From: Planctomycetota bacterium
GTDB taxonomy: Bacteria > Planctomycetota > Brocadiia > JAJRTI01
NCBI GenBank assembly: GCA_024278415.1
Contig: JAJRTI010000234.1
Span: forward strand, 1-34,190
Direction of reading: 5' to 3'
DNA: 34,190 nucleotides
The translations under genes were made by a program, and so were the position numbers. Below the pieces are notes generated by a model, which saw nothing but the letters and a program-made list of their open reading frames with translations, searched no databases and had not been told where the DNA came from. Shown piece after piece: positions 24,385 through 32,676 of this stretch (positions within the stretch are counted from its first letter, which is position 1; each line of letters begins with the position of its first letter).

Positions 24385-24403
24385 GTGCTCGTGTCGTTGT
24401 CAA
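24375..24403 (-). promoter_or_regulatory. Sigma70 promoter of the nrdR-nrdD operon
   Basis: On the minus strand TTGACA (24403-24398), a 17-nt spacer and TATATA (24380-24375). The -35 is perfect, the spacing is ideal and the -10 is close to consensus. The start site would be near 24368, giving a leader of about 87 nt. An AT-rich stretch (24418-24490) lies just upstream of the -35 region; the rest of 24404-24589 shows no gene. Confidence 0.75.
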
Positions 24404-24589
24404 GCCGAACCTTGCGCGGTTTTGTGTGCTTTTCGTTTGTTTTTTGCCAAAAACAACTTTATTTGGCGATGTTTGGCTGATTTCAGAATTGGGAGCATGG
24501 CGTCCCCATGGCCTTCCGCCCTCCGATTCGCTGAGTATGTTACAGCCGCACATAGTGGGCGTATCTGGAGATCGGCGGCCACCCTTGGC

Positions 24590-25621
24590 TCACGCGCACA
24601 CGACCTCGGCCTCCTCCGGAGAGCCCTTCACAACCGCTCCGTCGCCGACCGTCGCACCCGGGCCCACGACCGCGTGGAACACGCTGGCGCCCGCGCCGAC
24701 CCGGGCGCCGTCCATGACGACCGCGTGCCGCAGCGTCGCGGCTTCGCCGACGTGTGCGCCCTCGCCCAAGCAGACGTTCTCCCTGAGCTGGGCGTAGGGC
24801 CCGACCTTGGCGCCCGCGGCAATCGCGCACAGGGCGTCTACCTGCGCATCGGACGCCACGACCGCGCTGTTGTCGATAGCCGCCGCACCGCCCTTGCAGC
24901 GCTCGGCCAGAAGCTCCTCGTTGATCGCAAGCAGGTTGGCAGGAGAGCTGACATTCGACCAGTACCGCTCGATCGCCCAGGCCTCGACCGGCCGGCCCTC
25001 GTTGATGGCCATGTCGATGGCTTGGGTGAGTTCGAACTCGCCCCGCTCGGAGGGCTGGAGCCTGTGGAGCTGGTCGAAGATCGCCGGCCGGAATGCGAAC
25101 ATGCCGGCGCTGTCGTAGTTCGTGGCCGACGTGCCGGGCTTGGGCTTCTCGATGACCTTGCTGACGCGCCACTGGTCATCCGCGTACACGGCCGCGCCCT
25201 GCCAGGGGTCGTCGACCACGCGCACGGCCAGCAGTGCGTCGCAGTCCCGGTCGAGGAGGCGGTTGGCGAACGAGACGTAGAAGTCGGGGTGCACGATAAT
25301 GTCGGCGAACGCGAGCACGAACGGATCGTCGCCCACGAACTCCTCGCCCATGAGCGTGGCCGCGCCGGTGCCGTTTGCGATCTGCTGCTCCAGGTAGGCC
25401 ACGTCCACGCCGAACCGGCGGCCATCGCCGACGTACGCGCGCACCTTGTCGGCCATATACCCGACGATGACCGCGACCTCGCGGACCCCGGCCGCGCGCA
25501 GGCTCGTGAGCACGTGGCCGATCATGGGAACGTTGGCCACGGGCACGAGGGGCTTGGGGACCTGCTCACTGAGCTGGCCCATGCGCGTGCCTTTGCCGGC
25601 CGCGGGGACAATCGCTTTCAT
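24590..25621 (-). CDS. Sugar-1-phosphate nucleotidylyltransferase with left-handed beta-helix tail (GlmU/RmlA-like)
   Basis: This 343-residue protein begins with the nucleotidyltransferase signature PAAGKGTRM (6-14), KPLVPVANVPMIGH and VIEKPKPG (about 167-175). The C-terminal ~85 residues contain hexapeptide repeats (AIAAGAKVGPYAQL, VCLGEGAHVGEAA, VGPGATVGDGAVV) of a left-handed beta-helix. It makes an NDP-sugar from NTP and a sugar-1-phosphate. It is shorter than GlmU (~450) and lacks a clear acetyltransferase end, so an envelope- or polysaccharide-sugar nucleotidyltransferase is more likely. GGAG lies 9 nt before the ATG. It follows ispD by 149 bp on the same strand. Confidence 0.85.
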   Translation of the reverse strand: MKAIVPAAGKGTRMGQLSEQVPKPLVPVANVPMIGHVLTSLRAAGVREVAVIVGYMADKVRAYVGDGRRFGVDVAYLEQQIANGTGAATLMGEEFVGDDPFVLAFADIIVHPDFYVSFANRLLDRDCDALLAVRVVDDPWQGAAVYADDQWRVSKVIEKPKPGTSATNYDSAGMFAFRPAIFDQLHRLQPSERGEFELTQAIDMAINEGRPVEAWAIERYWSNVSSPANLLAINEELLAERCKGGAAAIDNSAVVASDAQVDALCAIAAGAKVGPYAQLRENVCLGEGAHVGEAATLRHAVVMDGARVGAGASVFHAVVGPGATVGDGAVVKGSPEEAEVVCA

Positions 25622-25770
25622 CGGGTCTGTCTCCAGGGGGTGACTCCGTGTCGCCGAAGCCGCCCGGCTTCCGGCGGTGGCATGTTAGCCGGCCGCGCAT
25701 TGAAGCGCAAGCGGAACGGCTGGCGGCTGAGGCGGGCCAAGGGCTGATGGGGCAGCGGGCCGTGCGGTTG

Positions 25771-26466
25771 TCAGCCACGCCCCAATTTGGCCAAGGCATC
25801 CGCAATCGCCAGATCACGCGGCGTGGTGATCTTGATGTTGTCGTAGTCGCCCTCGACCACGGCCACCGGCTCGCCCAGCAACTCGACCGCTTGTGCGTCG
25901 TCTGTGATTTCGGCCCCCGTCTCGCGCACGCGCTCGTGGGCCCGAATGATGAGGCCGCGGCGGAAGCCTTGGGGCGTCTGCGCGAGCCAGAGGCCCTCGC
26001 GCGGGCGGGTGGCGACGATGCGCCCGGACGCGTCGACCTCCTTCACGGTCTCCTTGACCCGCGCGGCCACAATCGCCGCGCCGTGCTCCAGCGTTGCCGC
26101 GATTGTGCGCCGTATGACGGCCGCATGCACAAGCGGCCTCACCGCGTCGTGGATGAGCACCACGTCGCACTCGGGTGACGTTTGAAGCACGCCGGCCCAC
26201 ACCGAGTCCTGCCGGCGCTCGCCGCCTGCGCACACCGCCTTCACCTTCAGCCTTGCCAACTCCTCCCGCCACTCCTGCTCCAGCCGCGCCACGTCCTCTG
26301 CGTGCGCGACGACGATGATCTCAGCAATGTCGCGGATGGCGGCAAACGGTTCGAGCGCGCGGAGGAGGATGGGGCGCCCGCCGACTTCCAGGTACGGCTT
26401 GCGCGTGGCCGACTGCATGCGCGTGCCAAGGCCGGCCGCCGTCACCACCGCAGACACCCGAGGCAT
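25771..26466 (-). CDS. ispD: 2-C-methyl-D-erythritol 4-phosphate cytidylyltransferase
   Basis: This 231-residue enzyme of the MEP isoprenoid pathway couples CTP to methylerythritol phosphate. Signature motifs are AAGLGTRM (10-17, CTP loop), GGERRQDSV (81-89), HDAVRP (106-111) and TPQGF. The C-terminal EGDYDNIKITTPRDLAIA is typical. The ATG lies 3 nt after the stop of the PIN/TRAM gene with AAGGAG overlapping that stop, so the two are cotranscribed. This PIN/TRAM (YacL-type)-ispD order is also common in Firmicutes and cyanobacteria. Confidence 0.96.
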   Translation of the reverse strand: MPRVSAVVTAAGLGTRMQSATRKPYLEVGGRPILLRALEPFAAIRDIAEIIVVAHAEDVARLEQEWREELARLKVKAVCAGGERRQDSVWAGVLQTSPECDVVLIHDAVRPLVHAAVIRRTIAATLEHGAAIVAARVKETVKEVDASGRIVATRPREGLWLAQTPQGFRRGLIIRAHERVRETGAEITDDAQAVELLGEPVAVVEGDYDNIKITTPRDLAIADALAKLGRG

Positions 26467-26469
26467 GCG

Positions 26470-27549
26470 TCACTCCTTGATCTTCGCGAAGACCATGTGC
26501 CCGGCCGCGGTTTCGTGCATGCGCGAGACCTCCACGCGGATGCGCTTGCCCACTCTGTCCCGGCCTTGCTCCACCACCACCATCGTGCCATCGGGCAGGT
26601 AGCCCACTCCCTGGCCCGGCTCCTCCCCCGGCTTGATCACATCAATCGTCAACTCGTCGCCCGGCAGGGCGATGGGTTTGAGCGCGGTCGCCGCGTCGTT
26701 GAGGTTGAGCACGTCCACATTCTGGATTTGTGCGATCTTGTATAGGTTGAAGTCGCTGGTGAGAATGCGCCCGCGGACAGCCTTGGCGAAGTCGATGAGC
26801 TGCTCGTCAACGGTCTTGGTCGGATCTTCGTACGCCTCCCGCACGACCATCTCGACGCGGGGGTTGCCGCGCAGCCGGTCGAGCACTTCCAAGCCGCGGC
26901 GGCCGCGGCTGCGCTTCATGCGGTCGCCCGAGTCTGCGAGCGCCTGAAGCTCCGCGAGCACGAACCGGGGCGCGAAGAACTGCCCCTCGATGAAGTGGGA
27001 CTCGGCCAGGTCGGCGATGCGGCCGTCCACGATCACACTCGTGTCGAGCACTAGGGGCTGCGCACCTTGCTGGGCCGGGCGGAACTCCACGTAGGGGATG
27101 ATGAAGCGGAAGCGGTTGCGCGTCTGGTAGAACACGCTGATGCCCAAGTAGCAAAAGATGCCCGTCATGATCAGGCTGACCGCGCCATGGAAGTCCTCTT
27201 GTGTCACGAGCGGTTCGCCCTTCTTCTCCACGATGGCGCCCGATTCCGTGACCACCTGCTTGATCTCGCGGCCCAGCAGCAGGTTGGCGTCGGGGCCCAA
27301 CACGAGGAACACCGCGTCGGTGAAGAACCGCGCCATCACGAACCCGATGAGCAAGCCGAACATGATGGACGAGATAGACGAGATGGGCCGCTTGCTGAAG
27401 ATGACCTCCACGATGATCATGCCGATCGCCACAGCAATGCCCATGATGATGCCCATGAGCACGTCTTCGAACTTGCAGACCTGGGCCACCTTGTACCCGA
27501 TGCTCCCGCTCAATAGCACGAACAGCCCTCGAAATAGCCACACAACCAT
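26470..27549 (-). CDS. Membrane-anchored PIN/TRAM-domain protein (YacL family)
   Basis: This 359-residue protein has N-terminal membrane helices (about 4-22, 32-50, 58-85 and 124-141). A PIN nuclease domain at 165-290 keeps the acidic set Asp169 (VLDTSVIVDGR), Glu200, Asp248 and Asp266 (TSDFNLYKIA). A TRAM domain follows (about 295-357: PGDELTIDVIKPGEEPGQGVGYLPDGTMVVV). Such proteins are predicted RNA-binding nucleases attached to the membrane; the natural RNA is not known. This is a housekeeping PIN protein, not a VapC toxin: there is no antitoxin gene beside it. AGGAG lies 8 nt before the ATG. Confidence 0.93.
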   Translation of the reverse strand: MVVWLFRGLFVLLSGSIGYKVAQVCKFEDVLMGIIMGIAVAIGMIIVEVIFSKRPISSISSIMFGLLIGFVMARFFTDAVFLVLGPDANLLLGREIKQVVTESGAIVEKKGEPLVTQEDFHGAVSLIMTGIFCYLGISVFYQTRNRFRFIIPYVEFRPAQQGAQPLVLDTSVIVDGRIADLAESHFIEGQFFAPRFVLAELQALADSGDRMKRSRGRRGLEVLDRLRGNPRVEMVVREAYEDPTKTVDEQLIDFAKAVRGRILTSDFNLYKIAQIQNVDVLNLNDAATALKPIALPGDELTIDVIKPGEEPGQGVGYLPDGTMVVVEQGRDRVGKRIRVEVSRMHETAAGHMVFAKIKE

Positions 27550-27632
27550 GATGGTGTCTCCTGTCCTCCTTGTCGGCCGGTGCGAACTACCTGCACGGAC
27601 CTCGCATTGGAGACCACGCCGGCTCGCCGATA

Positions 27633-29048
27633 TTACGGCGTCGGCGGCTTCAGCACAATCTCGTCAATGCGATGGAAATCGAGGGGCTTGATTTGCCCAT
27701 CGTTGCCCTTGATGAGCAACTGCCCAGTCTGGGCATTGAATCCAGTAAGCTGGCCCGACACGGCCTTGCCAGACTGCGTCGTGACCGTCGCCTCTACAGG
27801 CCCAGGCCGCAGGATTGGCCGGCGCACGATGCGGCCGCCTTCGATGGCCAGCTTTTCCGCCGGAGCGCCTGGGGGCGCCGGCCGCGTGGGGCCGGGCTTG
27901 GCCGGCGCGCGATCTGACACAACGCGTGGCTGATCGGCTGGGACCGGACCGGGCGTGCCGCCGCTAGGAAGTGTGGCGTAGAGCACGCCGATGGTGGCCA
28001 CCACGGCCGCGGCCCCTCCGGCTGCGTACCACTTGCGCCGGCCGGAGAGCCATGGCTCCCGGAGCGATGCGGGCGCCGCGGGCCGGGCCGAGGGCTGCGT
28101 GGCGGCCGGGGCCTGAGGCGGCGCGGTCCCGGCGCCGGCGAGCGACATGGCCTCGGTAACCGCGGTCGGGTCGCTCAGGCCGCTCCGCTGCGCCACGCGC
28201 GCCAGCGTGAGCAGCGCGGCCGTGCGGCGCAGAGGCAGCAACGCCAGCGCGAGTTCGATCACGCTCGGGTAGCGCGCCTCGCGTTTCTTCGCGAGCATCT
28301 TGGCGACGATCTTGGCGAGCGGCTCCGGCACTTGGGGTGCGACTTCCTGCAACGGCTTGGGCTCTTGCTCCACGTGTTGCCGCAGGATCGAGAAGGAACT
28401 CTTGCCTTCGAACGGCGGCTTCCCGGAGAGCATCTCGTACATGACCACGCCGAGCGAGTAGATGTCGCTCCGCAGGTCCACGACCTCGCCTTGGGCCTGC
28501 TCGGGCGACATGTATTCAGGCGTGCCGATGATCGTGCCTTCACGCGTGAGGCCGTCGGACGTGTCTTCCTTGGCCAGGCCGAAGTCCATGAGGATCGCGC
28601 GGTGGCCGCCGGCTTCCTTTTGCAGCATGATGTTGGCGGGCTTGATATCCCGGTGCACCATGCCGATCTCGTGGGCCTTGTGGAGGCCGGCCATGACCTG
28701 GCCCACGATTTGGATGGTCGTGGCCGCGGGCAGGTAGCCGCGCTCCGCGAGGATGCTCTGGAGGCTCGATCCGCTGAGCAGCTCCATCGAGAAGTAGTTG
28801 ATGCCGTCCTGCTCGCCGACCGCGTAGATGTGAATGAGGTTCGGATGCTGGAGCTTGGCGAGCGACTTGGCCTCGTGCTGGAACCGCGCCACGTACGACT
28901 CGTCGGCCGCGAGCGAGGCCGGCAGCACCTTCACCGCGACGAACCGGTCGAGCGTCGAGTCGTGGGCTTTGTACACCGCGCCCATGCCGCCTTGGCCGAT
29001 CGCCTCGCGGATTTCGTACACGCCGAGTGTCTTGCCTGTCAGGTTCAT
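27633..29048 (-). CDS. Hanks-type Ser/Thr protein kinase with membrane segment and small C-terminal domain
   Basis: The kinase domain (10-275) has all key residues: glycine loop GQGGMGAVY (18-26), Lys40, Glu59, HRDIKPAN (132-139), DFG (155-157) and [10 protein letters not shown] (175-184). A Pro/Ala-rich juxtamembrane stretch leads to one membrane helix (340-360), so the kinase is cytoplasmic. About 110 residues lie outside, Pro-rich at first, then a beta-rich ~75-residue end ([19 protein letters not shown]) reminiscent of an SH3/Sm-like barrel. It lies 54 bp after the FHA-sigma54 gene, so the two are likely cotranscribed and the regulator may be its target. Confidence 0.93.
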   Translation of the reverse strand: MNLTGKTLGVYEIREAIGQGGMGAVYKAHDSTLDRFVAVKVLPASLAADESYVARFQHEAKSLAKLQHPNLIHIYAVGEQDGINYFSMELLSGSSLQSILAERGYLPAATTIQIVGQVMAGLHKAHEIGMVHRDIKPANIMLQKEAGGHRAILMDFGLAKEDTSDGLTREGTIIGTPEYMSPEQAQGEVVDLRSDIYSLGVVMYEMLSGKPPFEGKSSFSILRQHVEQEPKPLQEVAPQVPEPLAKIVAKMLAKKREARYPSVIELALALLPLRRTAALLTLARVAQRSGLSDPTAVTEAMSLAGAGTAPPQAPAATQPSARPAAPASLREPWLSGRRKWYAAGGAAAVVATIGVLYATLPSGGTPGPVPADQPRVVSDRAPAKPGPTRPAPPGAPAEKLAIEGGRIVRRPILRPGPVEATVTTQSGKAVSGQLTGFNAQTGQLLIKGNDGQIKPLDFHRIDEIVLKPPTP

Positions 29049-29061
29049 GGGTGGCAGAGGC

Positions 29062-29089
29062 CAGAAGTCAGAAGTCAGAGGTCAGAGAC
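29062..29089. repeat. Heptanucleotide tandem repeat (CAGAAGT)n before the kinase gene
   Basis: Four 7-nt units run CAGAAGT, CAGAAGT, CAGAGGT, CAGAGAC. They fill most of the 54-bp spacer between the sigma54 regulator and the kinase. No normal Shine-Dalgarno is seen for the kinase, so the repeat forms its immediate leader. Unit number could vary by slippage. Confidence 0.6.
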
Positions 29090-29102
29090 GGAGGCCGAGG
29101 GG

Positions 29103-30989
29103 CTATAGTCCATACTGTTTCAACCTAGCATACAGGGTGCTGCGGTCAATGCCCAGGATCTCCGCAGCTTTCTTCTTGTTGCCGTCGACGCTCTCGAGCA
29201 CGCGTAGCACGTGGGCCTTCTCCACATCGGCTAGCGAAGCGTCGGCGGGCGTACTGCTGCTAACTACACAGGGCGAGCCGGACCGCACTTCCACTGGCAC
29301 GTCTTTGATCGTGAGCACGTCGTCGCCAGCCATGACGACCATGCGCTCGATCACGTTCTTCAGCTCGCGCACGTTGCCGGGCCAGCGATACGCAAGGAAC
29401 ACCTCCATCACGTCATCGGCAAAGCTCATCTTCGGCTTGCCGCACTTCTCGGAGAACGTCGCAAGGAAGTGGCGCGAGAGGATGAGGATATCGTCCTTGC
29501 GCTCTCGCAACGGCGGCAATTCCACCTTGAGGATATTGAGCCGGTAGAACAGATCCTCCCGGAACCGGCCGGCCTTCACTTCCTCGGAGAGATTCTTGTT
29601 CGTCGCGGCGATCACGCGAACGTCGACCTTGCGATCCCTGACGTCGCCGACACGGCGGATCTGGCTCTGCTCGAGGACGCGTAGGAGCTTGGTCTGGCTC
29701 TCAACCTGCATCTCGCCGATCTCGTCGAGGAAGATCGACCCGCCGTCGGCCAACTCAAAGTGGCCGGGCTTGTCCTCCACCGCGCCGGTGAACGCGCCCT
29801 TCACGTGGCCGAATAACTCGCTTTCGAGCAAGGTCGTGGTGAGCGCGGCGCAGTTGACCGCTTCGAACGGCTTGCCGCGGCGGTGGCTGCTGTAATGGAC
29901 TGCGCGGGCCACGAGTTCCTTGCCCGTGCCCGAATCGCCCATGATCAGCACGCCGGCGTCGGTGGGCGCGGCCTTGCTGATGAACTCGAACACCTCGCGC
30001 ATGGGCTTGCTATCGCCCACGATGTCGTATTCGCCTTTCACGTGGCGTTCGAGCGTGAGCATCTCGCCGCTCATCTCTTCCCACGCCTCGACGTTCTCCA
30101 GCGCGACCGACAGCGGCATGGCGCCGGCCGCGACGAACTCCAGATCCGACTTGGTGAAGTTCTCGCTCTCGCCCAGCCGGTCCATGTACAACACGCCGAG
30201 CAGGCGCTTGCCGATCTTGAGCGGCACGCAGATGGCCGACGCGATCTGCGACTGCACGATGCTGGGGCTGTCGCGGAACCGCTTGTCCGCGGCCGTGCTC
30301 TGCGACAGCACGGCCTCCATGCGCTCGCGCACGTAGTTAATGATTGTCGTGCTGCGCGGCAGCGCGGCGAGCTTCTTGTCGAACGCGGTCTTGGACAGGG
30401 GCACCGGCATGAGCCGGTTGCGCGCGTCCATGAGCAGTGCGACGACGCGGTCCGGCGCCAGCGCCTGCTTCAGGATGGGCGCCACACGGTCGAACAGTTC
30501 GGGCCGGTTCCGGGCCCCGGCCGCGATGCTGCTGAGTTGGAACAGTGCGAGCAGGCGCGCGTTCATCGCGCGCAGGTCCGCCTCCGATTGCTGGGCCAGG
30601 CTAATCGCCTCGACCGGGTCGGACGCGAGCACTTCGGTGATGGGCGCCTCGATGACCCGCGTGTGGTCGGCCGAGGTCTCTGGGCTCACGGACTTGGCCG
30701 CTTCGCTGTCCACGAACGTCAGCAACACGTCGCCCACGCCGATCTCATCCATGGACTGCACGTCGGCGTGGCTCACGGGCTTGCCGTTGAGCGTGGTGCC
30801 GTTGCGGCTGTCCAGATCCTTCAGCCGCCACTCGCCGTCCTCGAAGGTCAGCTCCGCGTGGTGCCGCGACACGGTCTGGTCCACCAGATGGATCAGGTTC
30901 GTGTAGTCCCGGCCCAGGGTCACCTTGCTCTCCGCGAAGGTGTACACGATGCCGCGGTTCGGTCCTCTTTTGACGATCAGACGGGGCAT
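29103..30989 (-). CDS. FHA-GAF-AAA+-Fis sigma54-dependent transcriptional activator
   Basis: This 628-residue activator has an N-terminal FHA domain (1-95) with GRDYTN (26-31) and SRHH (41-44), which binds phospho-threonine. A GAF domain follows (about 150-300, [18 protein letters not shown]). The AAA+ sigma54 activation domain (about 320-560) has Walker A GDSGTGKE (351-358), GAFTGA (398-403) and Walker B FLDEIGE (420-426). The Fis-type DNA-binding helix ends the protein ([18 protein letters not shown]). The usual receiver is replaced by FHA, suggesting control by Ser/Thr phosphorylation, most simply by the kinase next door. No strong Shine-Dalgarno or promoter is seen upstream; it may be read through from the dGTPase gene. 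Confidence 0.95.
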   Translation of the reverse strand: MPRLIVKRGPNRGIVYTFAESKVTLGRDYTNLIHLVDQTVSRHHAELTFEDGEWRLKDLDSRNGTTLNGKPVSHADVQSMDEIGVGDVLLTFVDSEAAKSVSPETSADHTRVIEAPITEVLASDPVEAISLAQQSEADLRAMNARLLALFQLSSIAAGARNRPELFDRVAPILKQALAPDRVVALLMDARNRLMPVPLSKTAFDKKLAALPRSTTIINYVRERMEAVLSQSTAADKRFRDSPSIVQSQIASAICVPLKIGKRLLGVLYMDRLGESENFTKSDLEFVAAGAMPLSVALENVEAWEEMSGEMLTLERHVKGEYDIVGDSKPMREVFEFISKAAPTDAGVLIMGDSGTGKELVARAVHYSSHRRGKPFEAVNCAALTTTLLESELFGHVKGAFTGAVEDKPGHFELADGGSIFLDEIGEMQVESQTKLLRVLEQSQIRRVGDVRDRKVDVRVIAATNKNLSEEVKAGRFREDLFYRLNILKVELPPLRERKDDILILSRHFLATFSEKCGKPKMSFADDVMEVFLAYRWPGNVRELKNVIERMVVMAGDDVLTIKDVPVEVRSGSPCVVSSSTPADASLADVEKAHVLRVLESVDGNKKKAAEILGIDRSTLYARLKQYGL

Positions 30990-31068
30990 GAAGTTCCGGT
31001 GAAGTCTTGGGGTGGTGGGGGTGTTCGGTCTCGCCTTCGCGCGCTTCGTGGTCCCACTCCACGCGGGA

Positions 31069-32220
31069 TCACGTGCGCTCGAAGGGATAGAACAGCTTCC
31101 GGTATTCGTCGGCCGCGTAGCGGTCGGTCATGCCGGCGATGTAGTCGCACACCGCGCGGGGCGCGCCGATCTGCTGGGCGCGCTCCTGGTGCTCCGGCGG
31201 CAGTTGGTTCTCATGGGCCACGTATTCGTTGAACAACTCGATGACGAACCGCTTGGCCTTGGCCATCATACGGTTCACGCGGTAGTGCCGGTAGAGCGCG
31301 TTGAAGAGGTGGCCCTCCAGTTCGGCCTTCTTGATCTTCATGGCCGGCGAGAAGTCCACCACCATCTCCGGGCACCGGCGCACGTCGTCCACACTCGCGA
31401 TGCCGTGCTTGTCCATCTGGCTCATGGAGAACTCGACCACGTCAGACACCACGTGGTTGATGAGCCAGCGCACGAGTTGCACGCGGCGCATCTTGGGAGC
31501 CATGCTGCCCCAGCGCTCTTTCGTCGCCGCGATCGCCTCGCGTGGCAACTCGACCGCGAGGAGATCGTCCTCCTGCAGGATGCGCGCCGAGAGGCCGTCG
31601 TCGATGTCGTGTGAATCATACGCGATCGCGTCGGCCACCGCGACGATTTGGGCCTCTACCACCGGCGGCACGTCGGAGTCGAACTCGCCGGGCGTCGGGT
31701 GGTCGTAGGAGGTCTTGTGTTTGGCAATGCCTTCCCGCACCTCGAAGGTGAGGTTGAGGCCCGGGAACTCGGGGTAGCGGCTTTCGAGCAGATCGACCAC
31801 ACGCAGGCCATGCACGTTGTGCTCGAACCCGCCGTGGTCCTTCATCAGCTCCCGCAGCGCGGCTTCGCCCGCGTGGCCAAAGGGCGTGTGGCCCAGGTCG
31901 TGCGCGTACGCGATGGCCTCCGTCAGATCCTCGTTCACGTTCAGCGCCCGGGCGAGCGTGCGCGCGATCTGCGCCACCTCGATCGTGTGCGTGAGCCGCG
32001 TGCGGTAGTGGTCGCCCTCGTGGTTGACGAAGACCTGCGTCTTGTATTCCAGCCGCCGGAACGCGGTCGAATGGATCACCCGGTCGCGGTCGCGCTGGTA
32101 CACCGTGCGGTACGGGTGTTCATCTTCGGGGTGGACGCGGCCGCGGCTCTCGCGGCTCAGCGCGGCGTACGGCGCCAAGTCGCGGGCTTCCCGCTCCTCC
32201 TGTGATGCGCGGTCCAACAT
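31069..32220 (-). CDS. dgt: dGTP triphosphohydrolase-like HD-domain protein
   Basis: This 383-residue protein, started at the ATG at 32220, has GAGGA about 10 nt upstream; the longer frame begins with non-conserved sequence and overlaps the promoter. The HD metal site is His78 (TRLTHTIEV), HD at 107-108 in YAHDLGHTPFGH, and Asp196 in VADAIAYDSHD. The N-terminal RDRVIHSTAFRRLEYKTQVF is typical of the dGTPase family. It cleaves dNTPs to deoxynucleosides and triphosphate and would counterbalance the nrd operon in the dNTP pool. It is probably transcribed from 32299-32326. Confidence 0.93.
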   Translation of the reverse strand: MLDRASQEEREARDLAPYAALSRESRGRVHPEDEHPYRTVYQRDRDRVIHSTAFRRLEYKTQVFVNHEGDHYRTRLTHTIEVAQIARTLARALNVNEDLTEAIAYAHDLGHTPFGHAGEAALRELMKDHGGFEHNVHGLRVVDLLESRYPEFPGLNLTFEVREGIAKHKTSYDHPTPGEFDSDVPPVVEAQIVAVADAIAYDSHDIDDGLSARILQEDDLLAVELPREAIAATKERWGSMAPKMRRVQLVRWLINHVVSDVVEFSMSQMDKHGIASVDDVRRCPEMVVDFSPAMKIKKAELEGHLFNALYRHYRVNRMMAKAKRFVIELFNEYVAHENQLPPEHQERAQQIGAPRAVCDYIAGMTDRYAADEYRKLFYPFERT

Positions 32221-32298
32221 GCAGAGCGGTCCTCGTGCGAGGGGGCCAGAAAGGCCCTGCAACGGGAGCGCAGTATGGCTCTCGTGGGGGCGGGATAG

Positions 32299-32326
32299 AT
32301 TATACAGAAAACCGCGCACCGGCCAA
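32299..32326 (-). promoter_or_regulatory. Sigma70-like promoter of the dGTPase gene
   Basis: On the minus strand TTGGCC (32326-32321), a 16-nt spacer and a perfect TATAAT (32304-32299) lie about 80 nt before the dgt ATG. Confidence 0.5.
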
Positions 32327-32414
32327 GGGCAAGTTGGGAGCGAGCGCACGAACGGCTTTGACGACTCCCGGGCCGGATATGGCAGGCGCGTGTGTGCGCT
32401 CGTCCCTCTCGCGG

Positions 32415-32442
32415 TTGAATCGCCCGCGAGGCGTAGTACAAT
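32415..32442 (+). promoter_or_regulatory. Possible promoter of the PQQ-propeller lipoprotein gene
   Basis: TTGAAT (32415-32420), a 16-nt spacer and TACAAT (32437-32442) on the plus strand. It would give a leader of over 200 nt that includes both the inverted repeat at 32533-32606 and the palindrome at 32633-32658. Confidence 0.4.
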
Positions 32443-32532
32443 GCGCACGACTTGGAGCCGACTCCCGTTGGCCAGACTCGCCTCGTGGGAGCGCGGAGAC
32501 TGGCGGCCTGGAGGCGCAAGGCGACGAGGCTC

Positions 32533-32606
32533 GTAGTAGGGCGATTCATCGCCCGTCGAATGTCCATGAGCCCGCGTCAGAGACGGGCGATGAATCGCCC
32601 TACTAC
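32533..32606. repeat. GTAGTAGGGCGATTCATCGCCC inverted repeat, copy 2
   Basis: Two perfect 25-nt arms (32533-32557 and 32582-32606) surround a 24-nt loop. The arms match copy 1 at 16979-17041, while the loops differ. It lies between the divergent dgt and PQQ lipoprotein genes; the remainder of 32443-32632 shows nothing coding. Confidence 0.9.
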
Positions 32607-32632
32607 AAACGACCTGACCGCGGCGCGGCCCC

Positions 32633-32658
32633 CCTCCTCGCAGCTAGCTGCGAGGAGG
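32633..32658. promoter_or_regulatory. Perfect 26-bp palindrome containing the Shine-Dalgarno of the next gene
   Basis: The half-site CCTCCTCGCAGCT is followed directly by its exact complement ending GAGGAGG. The last GGAGG (32654-32658) is the best Shine-Dalgarno for the lipoprotein gene. As DNA it could bind a dimeric protein; as RNA it would fold and hide the ribosome site. Confidence 0.8.
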
Positions 32659-32676
32659 CTTAGGTGCTTGGGACAC

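Noticed and set aside
26470..27549. PIN domain as a toxin-antitoxin system
   Set aside because: The protein is long, membrane-anchored and has a TRAM domain as in YacL; no small antitoxin gene lies beside it.
29062..29089. CRISPR-like repeat array
   Set aside because: The units are 7 nt in tandem with no spacers; no cas gene is present in the window.
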